DNA of 64,000 nt, from contig NZ_CP031305.1 in NCBI RefSeq assembly GCF_004799645.1, forward strand, positions 1,488,001-1,552,000, in the 5' to 3' direction. The position numbers and the translations under genes were made by a program. The stretch comes from Natronorubrum bangense. Its GTDB lineage: Archaea; Halobacteriota; Halobacteria; Halobacteriales; Natrialbaceae. The notes beneath the pieces are model-generated. The model worked only from the letters and a program-made list of their open reading frames with translations. It ran no database searches and was not told where the DNA came from. Of this stretch, positions 18,340-27,028 are shown one piece after another. How positions within the stretch are numbered: the first letter of the stretch is position 1; the number at the start of each line of letters is the position of its first letter.

Positions 18340-18843
18340 CTACGGTTCGACCGATCGGAATCGAACCGTCTCCGAACGCGTCTCCACGATCGCGACCGTT
18401 CGGTCGGCCGCAGAACCCGGCAGGACGTGTGCGCCGGGGTTGAGAACCGTCGTCCGGCCGTCTTCCGACAGCTCTCGCTCGTGGTGGTGGCCGTAACAGA
18501 CGAAATCGAACGTCTCACCGGCTGTGATCGCCTCGACCTCTGCTTTGGACTCGCCGTGGAGGACGGCAAACGAGAGCCCGTCGAACTCGAGGCTTGCGAA
18601 TCGGCCGTGCAGTTCGCTTTCGCCCCCCAGCGCGTCGAACGCCGACTGGAGCGTTGCGGCGTCGCCGTCGTTGTTTCCGAGCACGCCATGAAGTTCGAAC
18701 TCGCTGAAGTAGCCGATCATCAACGGCGCGATGAAGTCGCCACAATGAATAACGACCTCGACGCCCTCTTCGTCGAAAATCTCGACTGCGCGTTCGATCG
18801 CCGTGACGTTGTCGTGGGTGTCGGAAATGATCCCGATCTGCAT
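18340..18843 (-). CDS. YfcE/MJ0936-type metallophosphoesterase
   Basis: A 167-residue calcineurin-like phosphodiesterase with the full dimetal signature: SDTHDN at residues 7-12, HCGDF near 33, LGNNDGD near 55, LHGES near 95 and GHHHERE near 117. The family hydrolyses phosphodiester model substrates; the physiological substrate is not known. It sits between the RIO1 and KH genes on the same strand, with a TATA-like GGCTTAGTGG about 28 nt upstream. A second paralogue lies at 49646-50203. Confidence 0.9.
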   Translation of the reverse strand: MQIGIISDTHDNVTAIERAVEIFDEEGVEVVIHCGDFIAPLMIGYFSEFELHGVLGNNDGDAATLQSAFDALGGESELHGRFASLEFDGLSFAVLHGESKAEVEAITAGETFDFVCYGHHHERELSEDGRTTVLNPGAHVLPGSAADRTVAIVETRSETVRFRSVEP

Positions 18844-18906
18844 ACCATGGCTCGCGGTGGCAAGCCACTAAGCCGTTCGGGCGTGGTGGCTTCCGACGGG
18901 CAGCCC

Positions 18907-19782
18907 TCAGCTACGAGACGGATCCGGCTCCGGGTCCGTAACGAACTCGAGGAGGTCGTCTTCGCTGACCTCGAGTCCTTGTCGTGAGAAGAAACTCGCC
19001 ACGTTTCGGCAGTCGCGCTCTAAGAACTCGCGGCTGTTGGGGTGGTGGACCGTCACGGCCTGGCCGAGGTCGATGATCACGAGTTGGCCCTCGCGTGCAT
19101 CGAAGACGACGTTGTACTCACTGAGGTCGCCGTGGATCAGCCCGGCCGAGTAGAGCCGGCGCATATACTCACGCATGACCTCGTAGGCCGTCTGGGGGTT
19201 CTCGATGTGGACTTCGCCGAGGCGTTTCGCCCGGCCGTCCTCGGTGCCGATGTACTCCATGACCAGCACGTTGCGTTCGGTGGCGATCGGTTCCGGCACA
19301 CGGACACCAGCCGCTTTCGCCCGCTCTAAGTTCGCCAACTCCTTTTTCGTCCAGGCGAGCACGACGTCTTTTTTCTTCCCGCCAAGCCCTTCGAAACGGG
19401 GGTCGCCCTCGAGATAGTCGCGCATCTGCCGGAAGTTCGAGGCGTTGATCCGGTAGATCTTGACGGCGACCTCGCGGTCGTCTCCCTGCGCGAGATAGAC
19501 GTTGGCCTCTTTGCCCGTCGAGAGCGGGCCGCCGAAGGCCTCGACGTAGCCGTCCTGGACGAGCTTGTACAGCGCCGCCAGTGTCGCATCGTCGAACACC
19601 GATTGTTCGACTTTGAACTGGTCTGCGTCTTTGATCCGCTCCTCGAACTGCTCGAACTTCCGATCGCGCTTGCGGGCGATCCGGTCGGCCTCGGTCTCTG
19701 AAACGTCGATCTCCTCCCATTCGTCGCCCGGCGTCTCGACGTCCTCGAGGTCGACCAACCCGAACTCTGTTCCCTGTCCCAT
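18907..19782 (-). CDS. rio1: RIO1-type serine protein kinase
   Basis: A 291-residue atypical protein kinase. The nucleotide-binding loop is GGPLSTGKEANVYLA, the catalytic loop LIHGDLSEYNVVFD, and the metal-binding motif IIDLGQAV. An N-terminal helical and winged-helix region (QFKVEQSVFDDATLAALYKLVQDGYVEAFGG) identifies the RIO family. Rio1 acts in late small-subunit ribosome maturation in eukaryotes and archaea. In many archaea it is followed by the KH protein and preceded by aIF1A; here a phosphoesterase is interposed and no aIF1A is present upstream. Confidence 0.95.
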   Translation of the reverse strand: MGQGTEFGLVDLEDVETPGDEWEEIDVSETEADRIARKRDRKFEQFEERIKDADQFKVEQSVFDDATLAALYKLVQDGYVEAFGGPLSTGKEANVYLAQGDDREVAVKIYRINASNFRQMRDYLEGDPRFEGLGGKKKDVVLAWTKKELANLERAKAAGVRVPEPIATERNVLVMEYIGTEDGRAKRLGEVHIENPQTAYEVMREYMRRLYSAGLIHGDLSEYNVVFDAREGQLVIIDLGQAVTVHHPNSREFLERDCRNVASFFSRQGLEVSEDDLLEFVTDPEPDPSRS

Positions 19783-19922
19783 CTACCCCGTCGTACGGAC
19801 TCGGGCGGGTAAAGTACTGGGTATTGTTTAGCCGTGATCGACTGTCGAACTGTCAGCACTGTCGTGGCCGCTGTGTGACTGCGCAGTCCCGTTGCACGAC
19901 GGCTTTGGCTTGCATCGCGTTT

Positions 19923-19995
19923 CATACGGTCTGCTGTACCGATCACCAGAGACGGGATCGGTTATCGCCGGTACGTGATTCCAGCAGTCTGTATC
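19923..19995. repeat. 73-bp palindromic intergenic repeat, copy B
   Basis: Second copy of the repeat at 18254-18325, with arms CATACGGTCTGCTG and, reverse-complemented, GATACAGACTGCTG. It lies in the 309-bp gap between the divergent RIO1 and selenium-binding-protein genes. Apart from the TATA-like boxes before each flanking gene, nothing else is seen in 19783-20091. Confidence 0.65.
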
Positions 19996-20091
19996 AAGTG
20001 TGAGATGAGGCCAGACTGTCGCTCGAACTGACTGGCCCGAACGAGTACGCCTCCTGTTAGACTTATCCCCAAGTTCGTGGTAGGCAAAAAC

Positions 20092-21498
20092 ATGAGTGAT
20101 GCTAACACGAGTGGTTCGGGAGCGGGACCGGATCACGATCACGACCACGACCACCACGGTGGCCCCGGCTATGCGTCGCCCCAGGCCGCGATCGAAGCGG
20201 GCGGCCGAGAGGAACTCGCCTATGTGATGAGTCTCTACACCGGCACCGACATCGACGAACCCGATTTCGTCGCCGTCGTCGACCTCGATCCCGACTCGGA
20301 GACGTACTGTGAGATCATCGACCGCGTCGAGATGCCAAACCGCGGCGACGAACTCCATCATTTCGGGTGGAACGCCTGTTCCTCATCGTGTCACGTCGAG
20401 GGTCTCGAGCGAAGACATCTGATCGTTCCCGGACAGCGCTCGTCGCGAATCCACGTGATCGACACGAAAGACCGGCGAAATCCCGAACTGGTCGAGGTGA
20501 TCGAACCCGAGGACGTCTTCGAGTACGACCTCTCGGCACCGCATACGGTCCACTGCGTGCCGGACGGTCAAATCCTGATCAGCATGCTCGGGGACGCCGA
20601 CGGCGAGTTGCCGGGTGGCTTTCTCGAGCTCAACGACGAGTTCGAGATCGAGGGCCGATGGGAGCCACCGGACGAGATCGAGATGAACTACGACTACTGG
20701 TACCAGCCGCGCCAGAACGTGATGGTCTCGACCGAGTGGGCCGCGCCGAAGACGTACTACCCTGGGTTCGACCTCGAGGACGTCGAGGCGGGCAACTACG
20801 GGCAGCAAATCCACTTCTGGGACTGGGAGCACGGCACCGTCGAGCAGACCATCGATCTCGGTGAGGAAGGGCAGATCCCGCTCGAGGTGCGGTTTCTCCA
20901 CACACCCGAGTCGACCCATGGGTTCGTGGGAACCGCACTCTCCTCGAATATGTTCCACTTCTGGTATGATTCGGATGCAGGCGAGTACCGCGCAGAGAAG
21001 GTGATCGACTTCGAGGCCCGCGAGCACCCCGACTGGGATATGCCGGTCCCGGGCCTGACGACTGACATCCTGATCTCGATGGACGACCGGTATCTGTTCG
21101 GCTCGAACTGGCTCCACGGCGAGGTCTGGATGTACGACATCTCGGATCCCGCGAACCCACGCCGGGCCGATTCGCTCTCGGTCGGCGGCACCTTCGGCGA
21201 GATCCAGGAAGTCCAGGGCCGCGACCTCTCCGCCGGCCCGCAGATGCTGCAACTCTCGCTGGACGGCGAGCGCCTCTACTGGACCACCTCGCTGTTTTCC
21301 ACGTGGGACGAGCAGTTCTATCCCGAGGAAGGCGAGCGCGGTTCGGTGATGCTGAAAGCCGATGTCGACCCGCGAAACGGCACGCTCGAGTTGGACGAGG
21401 ACTTCCTCGTCGACTGGGGCGAGTGCCCAGCGGGGCCGGCCCGCGCCCACGAGATCAGGTGGCCCGACGGCGACTGTACGAGCGACGTCTGGCAGTAG
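20092..21498 (+). CDS. Selenium-binding protein 56 family (methanethiol oxidase-like)
   Basis: A 468-residue beta-propeller protein of the SBP56 family; characterised members are copper-dependent methanethiol oxidases producing formaldehyde, H2S and H2O2. Signatures are GDELHHFGWNACSSSCH near residue 85, ERRHLIVPGQRSSRIHVID, SAPHTVHCVPDG, MNYDYWYQPR and the closing HEIRWPDGDCTSD. An N-terminal histidine-rich run (residues 14-22, DHDHDHDHH) could bind metal. The start at 20092 is preferred over 20077, with ACTTATCC about 27 nt upstream. Two ferredoxin genes follow within 470 bp. Confidence 0.92.
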   Translation: MSDANTSGSGAGPDHDHDHDHHGGPGYASPQAAIEAGGREELAYVMSLYTGTDIDEPDFVAVVDLDPDSETYCEIIDRVEMPNRGDELHHFGWNACSSSCHVEGLERRHLIVPGQRSSRIHVIDTKDRRNPELVEVIEPEDVFEYDLSAPHTVHCVPDGQILISMLGDADGELPGGFLELNDEFEIEGRWEPPDEIEMNYDYWYQPRQNVMVSTEWAAPKTYYPGFDLEDVEAGNYGQQIHFWDWEHGTVEQTIDLGEEGQIPLEVRFLHTPESTHGFVGTALSSNMFHFWYDSDAGEYRAEKVIDFEAREHPDWDMPVPGLTTDILISMDDRYLFGSNWLHGEVWMYDISDPANPRRADSLSVGGTFGEIQEVQGRDLSAGPQMLQLSLDGERLYWTTSLFSTWDEQFYPEEGERGSVMLKADVDPRNGTLELDEDFLVDWGECPAGPARAHEIRWPDGDCTSDVWQ

Positions 21499-21504
21499 CT
21501 CCGA

Positions 21505-21882
21505 ATGGCAAGCTACGATGTCACCCTCGAGTGGATCGGCGGTCCGACGCGGACGATCGACATCGATGAGCGCGAGACGGTGCTCGAGGCGACTCGACAA
21601 GCGGACGCGCCGTTGCCGTACGGCTGTCGAACCGGCGCGTGTGGAACCTGTGTCGGGCGACTGCTCGCGGTCGACGAAACGGCGAGTGTCGACGCGGACA
21701 CAGTCGAGGATGTGTTCGACGTCACGGACGCGTTCGCGTACCGACGCGAGCCGCGGGCGTTGAAACCTCGACACCGCGACAACGGGTACGTGCTTCTGTG
21801 TATCGCGACGCCCGAGACGGCCTGTCGGGTCGCCGTTGGCTCGCAGGTGCAGTCCGAACTGGTCGACAACCCCTGGAAGTGA
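21505..21882 (+). CDS. 2Fe-2S plant-type ferredoxin
   Basis: A 125-residue ferredoxin. The cluster cysteines are in YGCRTGACGTCVG (C-x4-C-x2-C) and LLCIATP. A haloarchaeal-like insert of about 40 residues (DETASVDADTVEDVF and following) separates the third and fourth cysteines. It starts 6 nt after the selenium-binding-protein stop, so the two are probably co-transcribed. Its partner is unknown; the context suggests electron transfer linked to the upstream enzyme. Confidence 0.9.
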   Translation: MASYDVTLEWIGGPTRTIDIDERETVLEATRQADAPLPYGCRTGACGTCVGRLLAVDETASVDADTVEDVFDVTDAFAYRREPRALKPRHRDNGYVLLCIATPETACRVAVGSQVQSELVDNPWK

Positions 21883-21967
21883 GCGGTGCGCACAGCCTTT
21901 TCTCGCTGTCCGTCCTAGAACCAGGTGTGGCGCTCCTGTACGAACAACTGCGAACGAGAACCGGACG

Positions 21968-22348
21968 ATGACGGGTCACGAGGTGACACTCGAGTGGCCG
22001 GACGGCCGACGCGATACCGTGACGGTCGAGCCTCGAGAGACGGTGCTCGAGGCGGCCCTGCGGGACGGCGTTCGATTACCCTATGACTGCCGAAAGGGGA
22101 CCTGTACGGCCTGTGTGGGCCGACTCCGCTCGGTCGACGAGGATGACTCCGACGCTGAACCGTCGGAAGAGAGCGGGTCGATCGACGCCGCCGCGGCGTT
22201 TGACTACCGACGCCAGCCCGAGGCCCTGACAGAGCACGAGCGAGCGGACGGCTACGTCCTGTTGTGTATCGCCATGGCGCAAGCTGACTGTCGCGTTGCG
22301 GTCGGGCCGATGGTTCGCGCCGAACTCGGCGACAGCCCGTGGGGATAA
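21968..22348 (+). CDS. 2Fe-2S ferredoxin, tandem paralogue
   Basis: A 126-residue paralogue of the preceding ferredoxin. The cluster motif is YDCRKGTCTACVG with the last cysteine in LLCIAMA. Both proteins share the opening (VTLEW...ETVLEA), a linker carrying YRR.PEAL/RAL, and the ending (VAVG..V..EL.D.PW), so they arose by duplication. The start at 21968 is preferred over the longer frame from 21836, which overlaps the first ferredoxin. Notable differences are in linker charge, which could tune redox partner or potential. Confidence 0.9.
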   Translation: MTGHEVTLEWPDGRRDTVTVEPRETVLEAALRDGVRLPYDCRKGTCTACVGRLRSVDEDDSDAEPSEESGSIDAAAAFDYRRQPEALTEHERADGYVLLCIAMAQADCRVAVGPMVRAELGDSPWG

Positions 22349-22498
22349 GGCACTCATGACGCCATCCGCGGGTCGAAGTTCCGAGTCGATTTCGCGGCCC
22401 CGATCGCCAGGTCGCTTCGACGCTCGAGACAACCGTCCCGAACGGGTCGGGTGACTGCAGTACTGTTAACGGGCCCGGGACGAAACCCTCGAGCACGA

Positions 22499-24583
22499 AT
22501 GCCCGCTGGCGACGCGACCGTAGACGAAGACAACCCGTATCTCCGGAACCCGCCGACCGAGTTCGAGCCACTCGAGGAACTCTCTGAGGAAGCGGCCCGT
22601 GAACAGGTCGAACACCTCCGCGCGGCCATCCGCGAACACGACCGCCGATACTACGTCGAGAACGATCCGATAATCGCCGATCGAACCTACGACGCGCTCT
22701 TTACGCGGCTGCAGGACCTCGAGGACGCCTTTGACCTCTCCCATCCAGATAGCCCTACCAGAAGCGTCGGCGGCGAGCCGCTCGAGTCGTTCGACACGGT
22801 CGAACACGTCGCGCCGATGCTCTCGATCGACGCGAGCGGCGGGGCCGATGACGTCCGGGAGTTTGACGACCGCGTTCGCCGCGAGGTCGGGGCGGTCGAC
22901 TACGTTTGCGAGCCCAAGTTCGACGGCGTCTCGATGGCGTTCATTTACGAAGACGGTCGCCTCGAGCGTGCCGTCACCCGCGGCGACGGTCGCGAGGGCG
23001 ACGACGTAACGGCCAACGCCCGCACCATCGGCTCGGTACCCCAGCGACTCCACGGCGACCGTCCCGACTTCCTCGCCGTCCGGGGCGAGGTCTACATGCC
23101 GAAAGACGCCTTTCAGGCCCACAACCGCGAGCGCATCGAACGCGGCGAGGAGCCGTTTGCGAACCCCCGAAACGCGACTGCTGGGACGATCCGCCAACTC
23201 GATCCGAGTATCGTCGCCGACCGCCCGCTCGAGGTCTTCTTCTTCGACGTGCTCGAGGCGAGCGAGCTCGAAGCGAGCCATCGCGAGGAACTCGAGCGCT
23301 TTCCCGAGTTCGGCCTGCGAGTGAACGACCGCGTCGAAGTGGTCGACTCGATCGAGGGCGCAATCGACTACCGTGATCGCATGCTCGAGGTCCGTGACGA
23401 CCTGAACTACGAGATCGACGGCACCGTGATCAAGGTCGACGACCGCGAGGCCCGCGAGGAGCTGGGTCGGACCGCTCGCCACGACCGTTACGCGTACGCG
23501 TACAAGTTTCCTGCTCGAGCAGAGATCACACCGATCGCCGACGTGGCGGTCCAGATCGGGCGGACGGGGCGAGTGACGCCCGTCGCCTTGCTCGAGCCGG
23601 TCGACGTCGGCGGTGTGACGGTCTCGCGGGCCAGCCTCCACAATCCCGAGGAGATCGCCGAAAAGAACGTCAACGTCGGCGACACGGTTCGTGTCCAGCG
23701 GGCCGGCGATGTCATCCCCTACGTCGAGGAGGTCGTCGAGAAAGACAGCGAGGGCCACTACGAACTCCCCAAGCACTGTCCCGTCTGTGACAGCGCCATC
23801 GAACGCGACGGACCGATGGCGTTCTGTACGGGTGGGCTGGCGTGTGACGCCCAGCTTCGGCGCTCGATCGAGTACTACGCGAGCGACGACGGCCTCGACC
23901 TCGAGGGACTCGGCGAGAAGAGCGTCCGCCAGCTCGTGGATGCGAGCTTGCTCGAGTCCGTCGCGGACCTATACAAACTCGAGCGCGACGAGCTCACGGA
24001 ACTCGAGGGCTGGGGTGAGACCAGCGCCGAGAACCTCTTATCGGAGATTGAGGCCAGCCGCGAGCCCCCACTCGCCGACTTCCTCTCCGCGCTGGGGATC
24101 CCTCACGTCGGCCCGACGACGGCCCGCGAACTCGCCCGTGAGTTCGGCTCTTTCGAGGCGGTTCGCGAGGCCGCCAAAACCGACCCCGAACGACTCGAGG
24201 GCGTCGACGACGTCGGCGAGACCGTCGCGGGGCAGATCCACGACTTCTTCGCGAGCGAGGCCAACGCTGCGGCCGTCGACGACCTGCTCGAGCACGTCTC
24301 CCCGCAGGAATCCGACCCCGAGCATGGCGGCGACGCCCTCGAGGGACTCACCGTCGTCTTTACGGGCTCGCTCGAGGGCATCACTCGAGGCGAGGCCCAG
24401 GACATCGTCGAAGCCCACGGGGCGAACGCAACGGGCAGCGTCTCGGGAAACACCGATTATCTCGTCGTCGGCGAGAACCCTGGCCAGACGAAACGCGACG
24501 ACGCGGCGGCGAACGACGTGCCGATCATCGACGAGGACGAATTTCGCGAGTTGCTCGAGGAGCAGGGCATCGACCTCGAGTAA
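22499..24583 (+). CDS. ligA: NAD+-dependent DNA ligase
   Basis: A 694-residue bacterial-type ligase that seals nicks using NAD+. Order of domains: the Ia NAD-binding region with YYVENDPIIADRTYDALF, the adenylation domain with catalytic Lys140 in CEPKFDGVS, the OB fold, a four-cysteine zinc finger (CPVC...C...C), helix-hairpin-helix repeats (EGWGETSAENLL, LGIPHVGPTTA) and a C-terminal BRCT domain (LTVVFTGSLEGITRGEA). NAD-dependent ligase is otherwise bacterial and is known in haloarchaea as a laterally acquired second ligase. Start chosen at the ATG 22499; the upstream frame lacks family similarity. Confidence 0.96.
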   Translation: MPAGDATVDEDNPYLRNPPTEFEPLEELSEEAAREQVEHLRAAIREHDRRYYVENDPIIADRTYDALFTRLQDLEDAFDLSHPDSPTRSVGGEPLESFDTVEHVAPMLSIDASGGADDVREFDDRVRREVGAVDYVCEPKFDGVSMAFIYEDGRLERAVTRGDGREGDDVTANARTIGSVPQRLHGDRPDFLAVRGEVYMPKDAFQAHNRERIERGEEPFANPRNATAGTIRQLDPSIVADRPLEVFFFDVLEASELEASHREELERFPEFGLRVNDRVEVVDSIEGAIDYRDRMLEVRDDLNYEIDGTVIKVDDREAREELGRTARHDRYAYAYKFPARAEITPIADVAVQIGRTGRVTPVALLEPVDVGGVTVSRASLHNPEEIAEKNVNVGDTVRVQRAGDVIPYVEEVVEKDSEGHYELPKHCPVCDSAIERDGPMAFCTGGLACDAQLRRSIEYYASDDGLDLEGLGEKSVRQLVDASLLESVADLYKLERDELTELEGWGETSAENLLSEIEASREPPLADFLSALGIPHVGPTTARELAREFGSFEAVREAAKTDPERLEGVDDVGETVAGQIHDFFASEANAAAVDDLLEHVSPQESDPEHGGDALEGLTVVFTGSLEGITRGEAQDIVEAHGANATGSVSGNTDYLVVGENPGQTKRDDAAANDVPIIDEDEFRELLEEQGIDLE

Positions 24584-24616
24584 GATCGGCTGAGTCAGCT
24601 GGCCCGGTCCTCGAGG

Positions 24617-25789
24617 TCAGTACCCAAGTTTGAACGCCGAGTTGATCGCGAGGGCGAGCACGATGGCGGCCAGCGACGCCGCGAGAAAGCCGAAGGCAAC
24701 AGTCCAGCCGAACAGATCCGCGAGCAGTCCGACGACCACGGAGCCAAGCGAGGCGACGATCATGTAGACGGTGCGAACGAGGCCGAAGCCGGCGTTTTGC
24801 TCTTCAGCCGAGAGTTCGCGTAAGAACCTGGGCATGAGTGCCGAGCCGAAGCTCATGGCGATTCCGACGAGTGTGACGCCAATGATAATCGACGGGAGCC
24901 CGGCTGCCGTGACGAGGAGTCCGAACCCGACGACGCCGGCGAGCATACAGCCGGCGAGTGCGCGGTCCCGGCCGATTCGATCGGAGACGGCCCCGACGCC
25001 GATCTGGGCAACGCCCTGGACGACGAAGTACACGGAGAAGAACACGCCCGCAAGCGTTGTCGAGAGGCCGCGGTGTTCGATGAGAAACGTCGGCAGGAAC
25101 GAGGCGGTTCCCTGCCAGGCGAACTCGCCGACGATGGCGATGACGAGCGTGAACGCGATCGGTGGCCGGCTGAGCAGCTCACTGATCGGCCCGAGCTGGA
25201 AGCGCTCTCGAAGCGGCGTCTCCGGACGGCGAGGCTCGGTCGGACGGACTTTCCAGGCGAACAGCACTGCAGACGGAATCCCGACTAACGCGATGACGGC
25301 GACTGCGAGTCGCCACCCGAATCGAACCGCGATCCACGCGACGACGACGGGCGTGAGGAGACCGGCGACTGTCGCCCCAGAGTTGTGGACGCCGACCGCG
25401 GTGCCGACGTTGTCGTAGGTTCGGGCGAGCAACGTCGTCGCGACGCTGTAATGAAGTCCTGCGACCGCACCGAGCAGGATCGTCGAGAGGAAAAACAACC
25501 CGAATACGGGCGCGATCGACACGGCCAATGCGGCCAGTGCCGATCCGCCGACGGCGACGAGGATGACCAGCCGCTCGCCGTACCGATCCGCGAGAACGCC
25601 GCTTGGATACTGGGCAAGACCGTATGCAAGCCACATTCCAGACAGTGAGAGCCCGACGACTGCGTTCGAGACGGAAAACGTCTCGACGATCTCGGGAAGC
25701 ACGGGGCTGATCGCCAGCCGTCCCACCATCGTGACGAAGAACGCAAGCGTACACAGCGCGAGGACGGTGTCCCGATATCGCCAGCGCAT
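24617..25789 (-). CDS. MFS transporter
   Basis: A 390-residue carrier with about 12 predicted helices. Motif A is seen as GVLADRYGERLV after helix 2 and again as GAVSDRIGRDRAL after helix 8. The family resembles drug/organic-solute efflux or uptake carriers; substrate unknown. The ATG at 25789 is preferred to an upstream GTG at 25807. It converges with ligA, the stops being 33 bp apart. Confidence 0.85.
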   Translation of the reverse strand: MRWRYRDTVLALCTLAFFVTMVGRLAISPVLPEIVETFSVSNAVVGLSLSGMWLAYGLAQYPSGVLADRYGERLVILVAVGGSALAALAVSIAPVFGLFFLSTILLGAVAGLHYSVATTLLARTYDNVGTAVGVHNSGATVAGLLTPVVVAWIAVRFGWRLAVAVIALVGIPSAVLFAWKVRPTEPRRPETPLRERFQLGPISELLSRPPIAFTLVIAIVGEFAWQGTASFLPTFLIEHRGLSTTLAGVFFSVYFVVQGVAQIGVGAVSDRIGRDRALAGCMLAGVVGFGLLVTAAGLPSIIIGVTLVGIAMSFGSALMPRFLRELSAEEQNAGFGLVRTVYMIVASLGSVVVGLLADLFGWTVAFGFLAASLAAIVLALAINSAFKLGY

Positions 25790-25907
25790 TGACGGCAGTC
25801 TCACCACTTCCGGTGGAAGTGGGGGTGGATACTTAGCCTACGCGATTTGCGGAAAGAAAGCGTGAGACGAACACACGTGACCGACGCTGCGAGCGATCGC
25901 CGACCCC

Positions 25908-26870
25908 CTACGCCGGGAGTTCGGCGGCGATCGCCCCCACTGCCTCGAGTCCCTGCACTTCGCCCTCGCGTTCGGGGAGTGTGACGACCTCGAGGTCGGG
26001 AAACGTGTTGTGGATCTCCGTGAGCCGTTTCTCGTGGCGCTCGTATCGGGACTGGCAGCGCGAACAGTCGTCGTCCGGGTCCTCGAGCACCTGGTTGACG
26101 ACGAGTTGGTCGACGCGAACGCCGTTTTGACGAAGCGTCTCGACGAGGCGTTCGGATTCGGCGATGGCCATCTTCTCGGGGATGAGCACGACGCGAAACT
26201 CGGTGCGCTCGGGATCGACGAGCAGTTCCCGGGCGCGCTCGAGGCGAGCCTGAAACGCCTCGAGGCTTTCCTCTTCGTCGTCGCTGCGCCCGGTCATCAT
26301 CGACATCGGCCCGAACACTGCCGACTTGGCCGCGGTGCCGATCCGCTGGGCCTGCCCACGAAGTGACTGGAGCGTCTCGAGTGCCGGCCCGATTGCCTCC
26401 GGCATGTCGAACAGCCGGAGCGTGTGCCCCGTCGGGGCGGTGTCGAAGACGACGATGTCCCACACCTCACTATCGACGTACTCGACGAGTAGATCCAACG
26501 CCGCGAGTTCGTCGCTGCCGGCCGGCGCACCCGAGGCGAATATTCGCTCGACTTCCTCGTCTCCGAGTCTGATGCCGGCGCTGCGGAGATCTTTGGCTAA
26601 CGCCTGGGCCAGCTTTTCGTACCGTTCTTGCTGTGTCTCGGGATCAACCTCGACGGCCCACAGCCCGCCCGACTCGCTCTCCCCGCCGCCCTCGAGTCGT
26701 TGTGGCTCGCTTCCAAGGTCGACCTCGAGCGAATCCGATAGCGAATGAGCGGGATCCGTCGAAACGACGAGCGTCTTCTGGCCAGCGTCGGCGAGCCGAA
26801 CGCCGGTGGCCGCCGCACAGGTCGTTTTCCCGACGCCGCCTTTGCCGCCGTAAAAGATGCAGTCAGTCAT
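25908..26870 (-). CDS. ArsA/Get3-family ATPase
   Basis: A 320-residue deviant-Walker ATPase. The P-loop is GGKGGVGKTT (residues 8-17), followed by VVSTDPAHSLSD, FDTAPTGHTLRLF and a CxxC pair in DDDCSRCQSRYERH. The CxxC is the zinc-dimer motif of Get3-type proteins, which target tail-anchored membrane proteins, rather than of duplicated arsenite-pump ArsA. It is a single ATPase domain. No arsenic-resistance genes are nearby, which favours the Get3-like reading. Confidence 0.9.
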   Translation of the reverse strand: MTDCIFYGGKGGVGKTTCAAATGVRLADAGQKTLVVSTDPAHSLSDSLEVDLGSEPQRLEGGGESESGGLWAVEVDPETQQERYEKLAQALAKDLRSAGIRLGDEEVERIFASGAPAGSDELAALDLLVEYVDSEVWDIVVFDTAPTGHTLRLFDMPEAIGPALETLQSLRGQAQRIGTAAKSAVFGPMSMMTGRSDDEEESLEAFQARLERARELLVDPERTEFRVVLIPEKMAIAESERLVETLRQNGVRVDQLVVNQVLEDPDDDCSRCQSRYERHEKRLTEIHNTFPDLEVVTLPEREGEVQGLEAVGAIAAELPA

Positions 26871-27028
26871 TGACCCGGCTACGACCGGCTGACACCTAAA
26901 CGACCGGCCCGTTCTCACGGAGTGTCGTCAGTATTGATGGACACTGCGGTGGGTGATGGCGAGAAACACGGACTCACGATAAAACGAAACGGATAACGGA
27001 ATCGCAGTGAAAGCGCGACGAACCTCGA

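Noticed and set aside
25908..26870. Arsenite efflux ATPase
   Set aside because: Single ATPase domain with a Get3-type CxxC and no ars genes nearby.
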